A program made the position numbers and the translations under genes. Source: Guillardia theta CCMP2712 (taxonomy: Eukaryota > Cryptophyceae > Pyrenomonadales > Geminigeraceae). From it: a DNA stretch of 64,000 bases. The notes beneath the pieces were generated by a model. The model had not been told where the DNA came from. It made no database searches and worked only from the letters and a program-made list of their open reading frames with translations. The DNA lies in NCBI RefSeq assembly GCF_000315625.1, contig NW_005434612.1, forward strand, positions 106,398 to 170,397. Reading direction: 5' to 3'. Shown piece by piece: positions 31,230 through 46,700 of this stretch. Numbering within the stretch: position 1 is the stretch's first letter; every line of letters starts with the position of its first letter.

Positions 31230-31728
31230 TGTAGAGACATGACAGTGCGGCCCCCCGGGGAGGAGGTGCTGAGGGAGAAGGACAAGCACGGCAGGACTTG
31301 CTTGACTTTGACTCGTGTATTATCTTATTTATTAGAATCGCTGTCATACCTATCAGAGCCCTAGTAAAAGCGAGCTCACCTCAGACTGGACCTTCTTCTC
31401 TTCGTTTGATCTGGCGATTTCTGCCCCGGGACCGGGTGTAGCTGAAGCCGCTGAGCACCGGGCCGCGGCCCCGGGGCCCCGGGGCCCCGGGGCCCGGCCA
31501 ATCTTTGGCACAGTGCCGGTGTATTGGCCCTTTACTACGTTTCCAACTTTGAAGTTTGGAGGGTGTAAGTTCTTCATGCACATGTCATAGAAAAGTTTCT
31601 AGGAGAACAAACTCCATGGCCCGCCAGGATCCACGGGCGGCGAGAGGCGGGAAGGCAGCGATGGAAATGGTGGGAGGAATCTGAGGAGAAGGAGGAGAGG
31701 AGAAGCACTTGAGAAGAAGCCGAACATC
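31230..31728. other. Intergenic region with GC palindrome island
   Basis: It contains ankyrin debris to ~31310 and the GC island at 31422-31500, then the presumed promoter and 5' UTR of the giant WD40 gene. No other gene seen. Confidence 0.5.
31422..31500. repeat. GC palindrome island (ggggcccc)n
   Basis: A ccgcgg core is followed by at least three tandem ccccgggg palindromes. It resembles the islands at 7294 and 23968. Confidence 0.75.
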
Positions 31729-34700
31729 ATGAGCCTCCCATCCAGAGACAGGGACCTCAGCTCGCAGAGGGACCTCACCCCTCAAAGCACTCCAGCCAGG
31801 AGCACCTCTAGAAATTCTCGAGCGCGAACAGACGTTGACATGTACAGCCCAACACCGAATGGCGAAGGCCAGGCAGACATGTTCTCCTCAGTCGATGCTG
31901 CTGCCCAAGAGATCAAGCGCGAATTGAACGTACAGGTATTTCTTGCTTTGAGGTGGTGGAAGCGTCCAGTCTGAGTTGATGGCACAGGGCGAGATGGTCA
32001 GAGACAACCGCGACCGTGTCGAAGCCATGCGGAAGCAACTCAAGAGATTCCAGCAAATCACGGCAGACAACGACAAGGAGATCAAAGCTCTTCGAGCTGA
32101 GCGATTCAAGATGATGAGCGAAATGGCAGAGGTCGCACCTGAGAGTACCATCAAGTTTGCGTCGGAGGAAGACACCATGAGGCGCAACTTTTCCAAGTCT
32201 TCATTTCTAGTGCCGCATGCTGACTTTTCTCACGAAGAGCAGAAAGAGCTAGAGAGCCGGGTCCTTGAAGACGAGAGCGAGATGGAGGAGTCTCGCACAG
32301 GGAGTGATTCTGACAGCGAGGTTGGAAGCGTGTGTGGAAATACGGGAATATCTGAAGATTTCGATTACGAAATTGATTCTATACCGTCAATCAAGCAGTA
32401 CAGATCTCAAATATGTGAGCCGAAAGCTAGAGAGCAAGACACAGAGAACATCGCCTTAAATATCAGCATCGACTATACTTTCGGTTATGGCATTCGCGGT
32501 GTTAGCAATAACCTGTTTTGGACAGCCAGCCGTCATTTCGTATATTTTGTCAGCTCTTTTGGTGTGGTGCAGGATCCAATATCTTTGGAGCAGCGTCACT
32601 TCATTGGGCATAGGCAACAGATAAATTGCATCTGCCTGCATCCCGATGGATGTACTGTGGCTACGGGAGAAAAGGCGCTCGAACCGAAAGTGTATGTGTG
32701 GGACAGTAGTAGTGCATTTCCGAACCCAAAGGCTGCACCTATTCAAGGCTTTCACACCAAGGGTATACGATCTATGTGTTTTGGGAAGGACGGCAGATAT
32801 CTATTCATCGTCGGTTGCGATGAAAACAACACCATCAGCATGTATGATTGGAGAGCAGGACAAATCTTGTGTTCAGAATTCGGGGGAAAAGGCTCCATTT
32901 TGATGGTTCGATGCAATCTTTTTGATGGAGACTTTGCCACGGTTGGCCCGCGTCACATGAGATTATGGAAATTAGTAGTTTCAACCGGCATGGAGTACAT
33001 TAGCGGGTCTACACCCATGAGCACTTGGCAAAAGAAATTGAAATGGGAAAACGGTGTTTTTGGTCGTCATGGAAGGGACAAGTCACATACATTGTTGTGC
33101 GTTGATTTTGTTGGACCGGGTATCACAGTGACTGGTTCCAAGGCCGGTGAAATATTTGTTTGGAAAGGATTAGTGTTGGTTCAGAGTGTACAAGCACATA
33201 GGGGACCAGTGTTTTCTCTAGCAGTCACCCCCATGGAGAGCTTTTGTCTGGTCAATAGTGGTGGAAAAGATGGGCGTGTGGGATCATGGATTTATGATTC
33301 GAGTTTAAGGATTTCGGAAACATTTGTAGAGCTTCCTAACAACTATCAAAACACTGTTCGTGCAATGAGTCGGCACTCGACTACAAACGAAATTCTTGTT
33401 GGAACCGCTGCTGGGATAATTCTGAAGCTGAGCATGAATTCTGATTTGGCATGGAAGACTGTTGTAGATGGGCACGGACGAGGAACCTTGAATGCAATTT
33501 CAGTTCACTCCAGCGGGCAAATGTTTGTTAGCGGTGGGTCAGATGCAGTATTATACTTGTGGCAAATTCGACATTCGGAAGCCCTTTGGAAATGTGTGCT
33601 TGCAAATTCAATCTCTAGCGTTGCTTATTCACCTGATTGCTCCAGAATAGCGTGTGGAATGGAGAAAGGTGGGGGTATTATCGTTTCACAAACTCCTTCA
33701 AAACGTCTTTCGGTAACAAGTTACAAATGGGCAGAAAACTTGAAGTTTCCGATCTCAATTATTTCTTACTCTCCTGATGGTGGATTGCTTGCATTTTCAT
33801 GCAAGAACAAAATTGAAATTATCAGCTCGAATTCCACCAGAGTGAAGCTTGGATCTTTTGGGCACCATCATTCGTCAGTGAAATCCATTGATTGGTCTTC
33901 GGATGGGGAGTATATAGTTAGCAGTGCTGAGAATTATGAATTGCTCTTTTGGTCGCGTTCATCGTGTTCACCAGTTTTTGCATCGAGTCTGGCTGAATTG
34001 TACTATCCAGACAATCGTCCCTCATGGAAAACCTGGACTTCTAGGCTGGGGTGGCCAGTCCTTGGATTGATCGCCGACAATGAGGATGAAAATAAGATTG
34101 CCTCATTATCCCGAGATTCGACTGTAAATAGATGTGCCGTCGGATACATTGATGGAAACATTCGTTTGGTCCCTTATCCCTGTGAGACGTCTTTCGGATC
34201 GTGGAAAGGTCAAAAGCACATTGGACCTGTTTCCAACGTGGTTTTCTGTACCGAGTTAGATGAAGAAAGGGAAACTGTAAATGCTCGAACTTCTCTGCTG
34301 TCAGCAGGTCTTTTGGATATCTGTTTATGTATGTGGAAGGTGTACAAAGCAAGTGATGAGCTTCATGATGTCGATTCTAACTTCAAGAACGTCAGAGAGC
34401 AGCACGAGGAGGTTCATCGATACATTGAACTTTCTTCTCTTTATCTGGAACAAGTCGCAAGTGAGGTAGATCCTGTATTACATCAAGAGCCGGATGAATT
34501 TGAATCGGTGAGGCCCTTTGCGCAATCTATCTACCCTCCAACAAGTTACACCTACAGTGACCTAATTCAGCACAAGCTCCAAAGAATTCGAATATGTGGG
34601 CTGACATGTTTACATGGAGATTCAATTCTTCTCGGAAAAAGGGACTCGACTGTTTTGTATGCAGCGGATGGTCTTTGCATTGTGCACAATCTTTCTCCAG

Positions 34701-37700
34701 ACCTTGACGATCGAATTCCAACCCAAAAATGCTTTTCAAGGCACAAAGGCAGCGTCATTTCGATGGATCGACATGTAGATCAAGTTACTGTTGTGTCTTG
34801 CGACAACGGCAAAGATTCGCCCATTTTAATTTGGAGCATGGAATCACTGATGTTACAGAGTGAACTTACTGTTCCTGAGGGAAAGCCTTGTTTAGTCTCA
34901 TTCTCCCAAGACGAAGAAGGACAATTTCTCGTCGTGTTGAGCGTATCGTCCCGAGTCTTGATCTGGGTCTGGGATTGGAGACAAGCAGAAATCATCGCTA
35001 TGGAAATTGCAGATGAAAATATCCACAACAAGGTTCTTTGTGTGGCACAAAGCTCTTTTCAAAACGTTTCAGGTTTCAGTGTGTTGACTTCTGGAGTAAA
35101 CCACTTGAAGTTGTGGAGATGCTACGGGTTCTCAGATTCTCACAAGAAGATGAAAATGCAAGCTTCTCAGCTCAGGACTAAGAATGAAGACCTCCCACTC
35201 TTCCTGAGTGCAACCTTTCTGTCTCAAGACTTGTTTGCTACGGGGAGTGAGTGGGGAGAAATCTATCTTTGGAAGGATGTGAGCCTGATTAAGAAGTTCC
35301 AGTGTCACGCAGGACCCATCTTTGCTATTGAAAGAGATGATTTGTCTGCAACTGTCCTCACAGCAGGAAGAGAGAAAAGTATCAAGTTCTGGGGCTATGA
35401 TTTCAACCTCAAATTTGAAATTTCTCTTGAACAATTTCTTGATGGTTCGATAATTGAGGATCGCAGAAACAAGTCCAATTTCTGCATTTATTCAGCTAAA
35501 TGGAACTCCTTGCATAATCGAGTCACATTTGTGACATCTACGCATGACTTGTTCCATTTATCATTCCAGGAAAGTACCCTCAAGGAAATTCAGTACGACC
35601 TTTGCTACCATCACAAGGGGAAAATCACGTGTATTGCTTCTCACCCCAGAAAGCTCTTATTCGCTTCGGCGGCTGAAGATTACACCATTCGAATCTGGTC
35701 GATGGAAAGAGACCCTCAGGACCCTCAGCTCCTGGGAATCATTGACCTTCCGGAAAAGCCTACGGCAATCTGTATGCTTGGATCGGAACAAAGTCGTTTG
35801 ATTGTGGGGTTTGTAACTGGAATGATTACTATGATAGAAATGGATCAACTACATGGACGAGCTTCTCTTGAAGACTTTAAGGTCTCAGATACTGTGAAGA
35901 GGTCTTCCGAACGAGTTTCCTGTCTTGCAGTTTCACCATGCGAGACGTTCCTAGCATGTGGGAGTGCAGATTCATCAATTTATCTGTTTGAAATCGCAAG
36001 GCGTCTGGAATTCGTGGTGGCGCTTAAGGGCCACATGGGTTTTGTCAGTGAGATAGATTGGGATGTTCAAAGCAGATATTTGCAGAGCACTAGCTCTTGC
36101 GAGGAACTCAAGTTCTGGAGTTTAGAATCACGACGGGAAGTGAAGCGCGGAAATGAAGTTTGCGATTTGAACTGGGCAAAGTTTACATGTCGATTTGGTT
36201 GGGCGGTGCAATCTTGTATTCCACCGGTGGACACATCAATCCTCAAAGTTGTCTGCCGTCAAAATGTTGAACCATATAGATACTTTTGTGCTGGGTACGA
36301 AGATGGTTCCATCAAATTGTTTCCCTTCCCGTCCAGAAACAGCACTTTTTGTAAATCGTTTCAAGCGATATCGAGTAATATTCAGCATCTAGCATTTTCT
36401 TTTGACGATTCCTTGTTGGTTGTAGCGAGTGGAAACAATCCCATTCTAGAATTTTTCCATGTCGCGGAAGATATTCCTATTCCTGAAACCAATGATGATA
36501 TCGAATCTATCATAAGGCGCTATGACAAATTCAGGAAGGAATTCGTTGATGATGAGAGGGATACGCCCGATACAGGGGAAGATGAAAATATAAGCGTAGT
36601 CAAGCCGTACTTTAAAGCGCTGTTTCCTCCTGACAACATTTCCAACTTGAAATCTGGTCAAAATAACATCAAGGGCATAGAGTTGGACCATGTCTATGGC
36701 TATAGAGGGTATGATATGAGAAACAACGTATTTCATTTGAAGACAGGAGAGTTTGCCACATTGATGTTCGGACTTGTTGTAATTCTGCGAGAGGATAGAA
36801 CACAACGACATTTCAGGTCACACTCAGGTCCAGTGAACTGTTTGACAGCCCATCCGAATGGTTCCCTACTAGCTAGTGCTGACGTACACAAAGATGCAAA
36901 ACTGCTAATGTGGGATGTAAGCACTTTTGAGATCAAGAAGAGTCTGTTGTTGAAGACTGGGACGCTGTTGGATAGGATTTGTTTTGCGGGTCCAAGTGCA
37001 AATCTCATAGTTGCACTGGAAGTGAGCAAGCCGATGACAGTGCACATTTATGATTATAAATCAGGAGCTCTATTGATCTCGCAGCCAGCTGGAGTTTACA
37101 ATGTGCTGGACTTGTCAAGCTCTGGAGTAGAATCATCCTTCGTTACCTGTGGGGTGATGCATCTGGAATTCTGGACGTTTAAGAAAGGGAAGTTGATTTC
37201 CAAACAGGCAGAATATAGGGACAATTTAGCAGCGAGAACTATGACTTGCATCACATTTGTCAAGCGCGGTGACTCTTTGCTCACCGCTACATGTTCAATT
37301 GATGGATACATTTTCCTTTGGAAAGAAAATGAAATGCAAACATATTTTGCAGCGAATTCAGATTCCATATTTGACATCTGGTATCAAACCAGTAGTTCTC
37401 GCTTTGTGGTTGGGTGCCGAAACGGAACTGTTTCAACATTCATTTTTCAAGATAAAAATGACGTCCCGTCTTTGCAAAAAGACTTCCAACACGAGTTCTT
37501 GTATTATTCTTGTCCAGCTTGTGAGTTCATATCAAGCACCTTTCACGTCAAAGAAAAGCATGTGACTTGTCAGAACTGTGATGCAGATTTGAATCCGAAA
37601 TTCTTCCACCGTCCATGCATTCGGTCGATAAGTATTGCTCGAGGGCAGATAGTATTTGGTACATCGCGAAACGAACTAATTCTTGGAGACTTGGTTTTGG

Positions 37701-40700
37701 ATGCATTTCAGTTTCAAGTAGTTGGTGAAGGGATTGGATGTGCAAGTCTTTCGAATGTATTATATCATCCTTCCAATGAGACTTGGCTGTTTGCTACAGA
37801 TTCAAATGGCGAGCTATCTGTAATTGATGATAAGAAATGCAAGGTCATTAAGAAGTTTTTGTTACGTGATGGGCTGGATGGGACTGAGAAGAAGGATTGC
37901 GTATTGGCGTCATGTCAAATAAGTGATGATGGAGGCTTTCTCATCGCTGGGTTCTGCAGTGGAATACTGAGTATCAAGCCTATCATTTTTGACAAGCACG
38001 TTGTCTTACAGCCTCCGGTGCGAAAAATGTTAAAGGGTTCTCAAAAGGGAGCAGGACTTGAATTCGTCAAATTTTCTCAGCATCAAAACGGGGAACGGCT
38101 TGTGTGCGTTGGATTTGACAATGGTACATGTGAACTTTATGCAATAACAGATCAATTAGATTTGACATTTCTTTCTTCATTTGGGGGTCACGATGGTGCA
38201 ATTGTAGATATCACATTCAATGATGGAGGCCAGTATTTGATGACCTCGTCAAAGAATCATGATTTGCTGTTTTGGGAAACACGCCAGATAGGTGACAAAT
38301 TGAAAGTAAAGGAGTTGAAGGCAGCAGAGTGCCGTAACATCAAGTGGAAGGACTGGAGTAGTGTCATCGGTTGGCATGTTCATGCCCTCTCAAAACTTGT
38401 GCAGTCAGAAGACAAACTTGTTGCAGTTCATACTCAAACAGGAAGTCGACATCTTGCAAGCATCGATGCTGACGGCAATATCAGGTTGATGCCCTTCCCA
38501 GCGGTGGACCCGTCAAGGGTGTATGTTGAACGGAAGATGCTGCCTCAGACCCTGCAAAGCGTTTCTCTTAGTCCTTCACTGGCATACTTATATGTGGGTT
38601 CCAGAATAGAAGGATGCTTGTCAAGATTGAGAATACAAAAGGAGTCCAAAGATAATTTTGCAGATACTGTTGATACGAAAAGAAACAAATGTATTCAATT
38701 CCTCTTGGACAAAGCATGCAGATGGAATGAGAAGGTATTGAATAACAAAGTCAGCGTGTCCGACAATGCCCAAGTATTGGATCAAGGTTCGAATTCTGCT
38801 CTCATGCTCTCGTTGTCGCCTGAAGACTTGTCGAAATTCAGGAGCGATGCCCCTGATTCACAACTAGAAATGAATTTTGTAATTGGATATAGAGGGTATG
38901 ATTCACTTCATAGTTTGCACTTTCTCAACTCCGGAGAATTGTTTTATTTTACGGCCAAACTGGGGATTTGCATGTCTTGCGATGGAAGACGGACACAACG
39001 AGTATTATCTCATGAAGGAAATATTTGCTTGACTGCTGTACACCCTGATGGGAAAACGGTATTGACGGTGACCAACTCACAAAAGATTTGTTTAAATATT
39101 TGGAACACAGCTCAGTGTAGGGTGGTTGCTACAATAAATGATCTCCCGTTAGGAAATCCTTCGGCAGCTTGTTTTTCCTCTCAAGACGATTTGTTAGCGA
39201 TTGCAACTAGTTTTCATGGCGAGTTCTCCATTTTTTTCATTGATTGGAAGAGAGGGATCTTGCTTGCCGAAAGTGAGAAAAGAACTCCGAATCCAATACT
39301 TGTCTTGCAGCACAATCAATTTTCCGGCGAATTTGTTTCTGGTGGTCAAGGGCACGTCTGCACTTGGAAGCTAGACGGGCGAAATATGACTGTGGCATCT
39401 GCTGCTTTGGATGTGGATGAGATCCTTCTTTGCATCGGATTTTATGGCTCCATGGAGGGAGAGCTGATGATTGCAGGAAATGACAAGGGTCATCTCCGTG
39501 TTTGGTTGATCAAGGCTGGAAGAACCTTCACGCTTCCTCCTACTTCTATACCTGCACACAAAGCTCCTGTCGTTGGTGTAAAAACAGATGATGAACATGT
39601 ATATTCCTGTGACCTCTACGGCGAATTCGCTATTTGGCAGCCGAAGGGGAAGTACTATTTGGAACTTGTTAGCAAAATTGAACTTGGTTTATCATTGATG
39701 TATAACCAGCCCTGCAAAGTTTGTTCAAATCTTTGTTGCATTCGCGGATTTTGTGTTGGCAATGTAGATGGAGTTAAATCATGCGTGGTTGGATTGGGCA
39801 GCAATGAAATTTTTTCGATCGAATTGCCCAAACTGAGTGAGTCTGACGAGAGCAAAGCTCAACTTTTGATGTCCTCCAGCAATGATTCGCTGTTCGATGT
39901 TCATCCAGACACCTCGTCAATTGCGTTTCTTGGTGCTAATGGTACCATACAAGTGTGGGATAGAGAACGGAGGGTGAGATCATTCGTTACCAAATTTGAT
40001 CAAGTCCCGGCTGCTCTCAACTTCTCTCCAGACGGAGCACTTTTGGCTGTTGGCCTTGACCATGGAGCTTTGAAGTTCCTAGAAACAGATGCGTTCGATC
40101 GGTCATGGGCCGCTTCAGAGGTGGTGAAGAAGTCGATCAGCGTGGTGAAATTCTCTCCCGATGGTTTGAGGATCGCTGTAGGGTACCACGATGGAAAAGT
40201 GTTCATTTATTCGGTGCCTAGATTTAGCAAGGACAAGGCTGAGGCATACATTGAACTAAAAGTAGAAGGCAAATGCGAAGGACTGGCTGCTTCCATCCAA
40301 AACATCGATTGGTCGTTAGATGGAAGGTATTTGCAGGGTCAGACTACTTTTTTTGATATAATCATTTGGGACTTGACACAAAGGGAACAACTGTGTTACT
40401 CTCAATTGAGAGATCTACAACATGTTACTGATATTTCTTGGTCCACTACGAATTGCATCTTGTCTTGGTATTCCAAAGGTCTTTTCCTGGCTGAAATGCA
40501 AGAAAGCAAAATTTCTTCTCTGTGCTCGTGCAAATCTTCTGGCCTAGCTGTTGGATATCATTCTGGGGAGCTTCGCACGTATCGGTTCCCTTGTTTGGAA
40601 GCGGACGCAAAATACAGTACATTCAATGCACATGGCAGTTGTGATATCAGCGTTGTGTTCAGCAAGGACGATAGATTTTTGTTCTCTTCCGGCAAGTCCG

Positions 40701-43700
40701 ATAATACTCTATGCATTTGGCAGCACTTGAACACTTTGAGTTCTGACTCGCAAGGGAGACTTGTGCATCAAGCTTTGAGAAGAAGGATCTTTTTTCGGGA
40801 ACCTAAGCAAGTCTCACCTGCATCCCGTGACAATGAAATTCAAGCGGTCCCTCCCTTTATTAGCTCCATTTATGCGCCCACGAAGTGGACAGCCGATGAA
40901 TCGAGAAAGACTCAAGCATCGGTATCTGCTGATTTTGCATTTGAATTAGAATACGTGTATGGAATGAGACACCAGAAGCTGATTAAACTCAACGACGACG
41001 AATTGATTTACATGATTGCATCTGTCATTGTGCTCATGAATTTAAGAACTGGATTGCAGAGGTTTTTTCGTGGACATAAATCTACAGTCACTGCGATCGC
41101 ATTGCATCCATTTGAGGATATGGTGGCGAGTGCAGACACCACAAAAGGGAACCATGTTCTTGTGTGGAATTCGATTTCATTGGAAGTTGTTGCAAAGATC
41201 GAAACCTCTGTGGAATCCATGCCAGTCGCCATGTCTTTCTCAGTGGATGGTTCAAATCTTTTGGCCTGTTTTCAAGGCTCCGAAGACTGCATGATATCGT
41301 TCCTGTGGAAGTCTAATCTTCGTGAGTCCCTGGTGAGAACGAAATGTAGTGAGATCCTATCACTGGCCAGCCATCCGAATGGAGAAATGTTTGTGACATG
41401 TGGGGTCAACCATCTGAAATTTTGGAAGAAGCGGCGATCTCAACTCACTAAGCAAAATGCTGATTTCGGCACCTCAAATAAGGTGGGGATGCTCTGCGTG
41501 TGTTTCACGCGTGTTGACGACATATTCTTCACGATTACTGGGGCTCAAAACGGCTATTTCTACATCTGGAAGGATCACACTCTTGAGCGTGCTGTTCTTG
41601 CCCATGTTGGTCCAATCCTTGACGTCAGTGTGGCTGACCGAAGCATGGTCACTTGTGGAGCTGATGGACAGATCAGAGTATGGGAGGCAGATTTGAAGAC
41701 AAGTTCCCGTCTCAATTTCAGGGAGCTGGTCCAAGAGTTAGATTGTTTGAGTTCGATGCAACAGTGTCAGATCATCAGCACATTTCCCCAATGGGTAGGC
41801 TCGGGAGAGGACCAGCATCTTGATATTCTTGTTCTGACTAGCAATAACGAGCTTGTCTATTTCAAGTTTGATGGCGTTTCAGGTGTCATCAGCTCCTTGC
41901 GTGAGTCAGGTATTCTGATGCAATTTCATGCGAACGAAGTGCCTTGTTCAGTTTCAACGCATCCGAGCAAGCAGAAGGTTATCAGCGTGTCCGATGACAA
42001 TACTTTACGCGAATGGAGCATCGAACAGAAGTCTCAAACTCTCTTCCTTCGACTTCAGAAACCCTGCACGACTGTCGCATATTCTTCGAATGGAGATGTG
42101 TACGTAGGTTATCGAGATGGTTCAATATGCAGGATTGATTGGGAGTCGTCATCCAGCGAAACCACTGTCAGCAAATGCTCCGCGTCACCTATAGAGCTGA
42201 TGAAGTTTTCGCATTCAGGAAAGTACATGGCATGTGCGTCGAGTGATGGCGTTTTGCATGTTCTTGATACCACGGGTGGATATGAAAGAATATCTTCGTG
42301 CAAATTAGGAAGCCGTGTCGAGAGCTTCGATTTCTCTCAAGATGAAAGCATGATTCAATGCAATTCCTCTGACCAGGATCTTTCATTCTGGTCGACTATG
42401 ACTGGAAGGCGAGTAACTCGTGCGAAGGAAATCAGAGATCAGCAGTGGTCGACATGGTCATGTAAGTATGGCTGGCCTGTCCATTCTTTGCATACCCATC
42501 TGAACAAGATTGAGTGCATGAAAAAGGCAAAAGCCTCTGTCCTAGCTGTTGGTTTAAGAGACGGTTCGTGGTTTGTAACAGCCTATCCTTGTCATCAAGT
42601 CTCCATACCCAAGGATACGTGCTACCACGGTCATGGGTCTGCAATTTCTGCCATTCACTTTACACACCAAGACTCTGCATTCCTGTCCATAGAATCATCA
42701 GAGCAATGCATGCTTCAGTGGAAACGATTGAGAAGCGAGTCCGATCTGAGCGAGCCATCTGACAAGCCTGACATTGGGATAGCTAGGAACGATCAGTTTT
42801 ACCTCTACGTCGATCAGGATAAATGGAATGAGGAGGATCAGAGAAACCTCTCTTCTGTTGCCAAAAAAGTCTGTAAATTCGAATCGGAGGAAGATGATGT
42901 CAAAATTCATGATGTGATCGAAGGAAGCATCATCTTGCATGTTTCCAGCAAACGGCCTGAGAGTGCCATATCTTCCATCATTTCTGATCTTCGAAGTGCT
43001 CGAGGAAGGTTGTGGAAATCATGTCATGTCAGGCACGTCATAGTGGAGAAGGAAACAGTGGACTTGATCAGGAAAAAGACTTACAACGCAGATCATTTAC
43101 TTCCAATGGCTCCAGAAAGTTCCATCGTCTCTTCAGATCTCCACGTTAGTGCAGATCTGACCAAACCTTACTTGTCGTCACTTTTCAATCCATCAAACTT
43201 AGAACACCATAGCAAGAAATCTCTTCCAAAGCCAACTGTCGACCTTGATTTGGAACATGTTTTTGGCTATGCTGGAGAAAATTCGTTCTCCAGATTGATT
43301 CTCGTTGAAAGTGGAGAAATTGTTTTCAGTGCTGCTACTCTGATAATAATTTATAACATTGAGCGAAACAAACAGAGTTATTTTCGACGGCACCAAGGGA
43401 TGATTGTGGATATTTCGCTCCATCCTAACAAAGATTGGATTGCCTCTGTGGATGGCCTACCAAAGGCTACTATCTTCATCTGGAGTTCATCTTCCCTGGA
43501 GGTCAAAGCTTGCATTCAGCTTACAAATCATTTTCCGATTGTATGCATATCTTTCTCAGGAGATGGGGAGAATGTAATGGTTGTCGCAAAAGATAACGAA
43601 TATAGATTGAGTGTCATTGACTGGAAAAAGAATACTCCAATCGACAAAACAATAATCGAGAACAAGAAAATCCTTTCAATGACAAGTTTCATCGCTGAAT

Positions 43701-46700
43701 TCTCCGATGATAACAAGTTTGTGACTTGCGGTTTAGACCATATCCAATTCTGGAGTTTGGTACGAGGAAAGATACGCTTACATCCATGCTATGGGGACAA
43801 GACGCTGATACAGAGCAAGCATTTTATTAAGGCTGTATTCGCGAGCCAGCATTGTGTAGTTGCAGGAACAGATTGCGGTGGCCTCTTCATATTCCGATTT
43901 GCATCTGTCGGAGCCACCGTGGCGAGAGTGATCGTGAAGGCGCATGATGGCCCGATCTTTGACCTGTGGAGCAACGAGTATGTTTGCCTCACTGCCGGCA
44001 AGGATGGGACACTTCGGACTTGGAATGTTGTGACGAGGGTAGGGAAGGATTACGATTTGCAATACCTCAAGGAGTACCTCACGCATGACTCCTCCCACAA
44101 AGTTCCCCTGCCATCCACAAGATCCGTCACCTTCCTCCAATCGACTGATCAGATCGTAGTGGGAACTTCGGACAACAGGCTGACAGTGATTGAACAAGAC
44201 TCGCACAAGGTGAAGTGGCTCAATCAAGGTCATTCTGCCGGGGCTCTGCTCGCCCTAGCTACTCATCCTTTAGATCCAGCTGTGTTCTTGACCGCTGGCT
44301 CTGACTGTCGAATCCATCTGTGGGATGCTGAAGTCAGGTCAAAAAAGCAAAGTTGGAGATGCAGGACTGCTGTGTTTTCAGTTGACTTCATGTCTTCTGG
44401 CGATTCCTTTGCCGCTGGCCTTTCTGACGGCAGCGTGATTCTTTATTTTGACTATGAAGAACCGAACCTTGCGACTGTTGAAGTCACTTCTGCGTTTGGT
44501 CCAGTCAGGACATTGAAGTTTTCACCGAACAAGAAGATGCTGGCTGTTGGACATGAGCAAGGCGTCATCAATGTTTATGAGTTGTACGGCAGAAACTGTG
44601 AACACTTCTACAGTTTCAAGGGGCACACATCTTCAATCACGGAGATTGATTGGGATCTTTCCAGTCGCTATCTGCGGAGCACGAGCATTTCTCTCGAACT
44701 ATTTTTCTGGGAGGTTGGCTCGAAATCAAGAGTTGGCAAAGTCATTGATATCAAAGATATCAACTGGATTACATACAATTGTACAATAGGCTGGTATAGC
44801 GCTGGTTTGATCAGCTCAACCTCTGATGAAAGAGACATTCTGTCTTCAGATAGATCCGAAGATTTGTCCTTGCTAGCCGTTTCCCGAAATGATGGAAGGA
44901 TACAACTTCTTCCTTTTCCATGTCACTTGCCAGATCATGATTCAGTCAGCATCTTTGCACATCTTCCAGCTGCTGCAAAAGTGAAATTTACTTGTGATTC
45001 CCGAAGGCTGATTTCTATTGGAGGTAATGATGACGCTGTCATGGTGTGGAGAATAAGAAGTACCTATATTGATCAGGCCATGAAACAAGTCTTTGATGTC
45101 CCTGATAGCTTCGTGAAAGCGCATATGAGAAATCACATGTCAACGGATTACACTGCTCATGACAAAGAATTTATTGAGATTGATTTCCAGCTTGAAAGCA
45201 AGACAGATGATCTGCAAACTTTTTTGCAACTACACCACGTGTATGGTAGTTCCAATTTGTACAATCAAAAGTCCTTTCACCGAGCGAAAGACAAGGTTCT
45301 TTTTGCCTCAGCCTCAATCTGTGTCGTCCATGATCTCCATACCGATGAGCAAGAATTTTTCCTCCGACATCAGAACTTCATCTCTGCCCTTGCTGTTCAC
45401 CCTGATGGGAGGCTGGTAGCTTCAGGCGAATTTTCCTTGACTCCATCCATCATTTTCTGGGATCTAGAGCAGTTGGAGACAATTGCAATCTTGGATGCGA
45501 ATACGATGAATTTGAAGCATGATTCCTTGCAGGTAGTGCGACTGCTTTCCTTCTCACCGACCGGGGCCCAACTAGCGGTCTTGTGTGGCTTCGATCGGAG
45601 GCGAATCTTGATCATTGATTGGGCCATGAAGAAATTGACTCACAGCCTTTCCTTCGAGACCACTGTCACCGAGTGCGCATTCTCTCCCTTGCAGTCCTTC
45701 TTAGTGACATGCTGTCAAGAAAATGTCAAGTTCTGGACTTTCAAGAAGGAGGCTCCCCTGCTCCGAAATGCTAGTTTTGGTAAGAATTTCGTGAACCAGC
45801 AGATGACTTCGATCGCATTTGTTGCCAAACCCGGCCTCCGGATGAGTGATTCGGTTCAAGTGACGATCACAGGCAGCATCGATGGTAGCGTGTACCTGTT
45901 TGGTATGATGGTTGACGGGCGCTGGAAGTTCAATGTTGTATCTTACGTCGTAAAGGCACACGATGGGCCCGTGATGGACGTGGACTATCTTGGAACTCCA
46001 TTCGGATTTGCAAGCTGTGGAAAGGACGGAATGATCCGTCATTTTATGCTGAAATATGATCTCAATCCATCGGACAAGAATGTGGAAGTATTGACAGTAG
46101 ATGATATGGAGTCACTACAAGTGAAAGACATCTTGCATGACCAATCCGGACAGGAATTATACATCAAGGAGTTGGCAACCTCCGATGACTTGCAGCTGTT
46201 CAAGACGTCTCGAGATCAGATTATTAGGTATGATTTAAGGAGCAAGGCATTCAAGCAGATTGCTTCTAGTGCTAGAGGAGCTGTTTCGTCGATGTGCTGC
46301 CATCCGGACTTACCGATCCTAGTAACGGTAGATCGCGGTGGTAGCATCATGGTGTGGGAAAGTAACTCTCACATCCTGCTATTCTCTCATGAAGTTGGCT
46401 CTCCTTTACGATGTGTTGATTTCTCGCCGGATGGAGGCCAAATTGCGGTCGCCAACGATCAGGGAGATGTGATGATATTCGATTTGGTTGAGTATGATTG
46501 CTCTACTCTATCACAACAGTTTCAATCTTCTAATCGAAATCCGAATTCTCCTGCAAGCGCTACCGTTCTAAGGTTTTCCCGAGTGACAAGGGAAAATCCT
46601 TACCTCGCCGTGGGCTACGACAATGGAGACATAGAAGTCTACGTCAAAGATCAAACGCAATACAGGTTTCTTGAGAGAACGAGTAAAGATTTCGACTATT

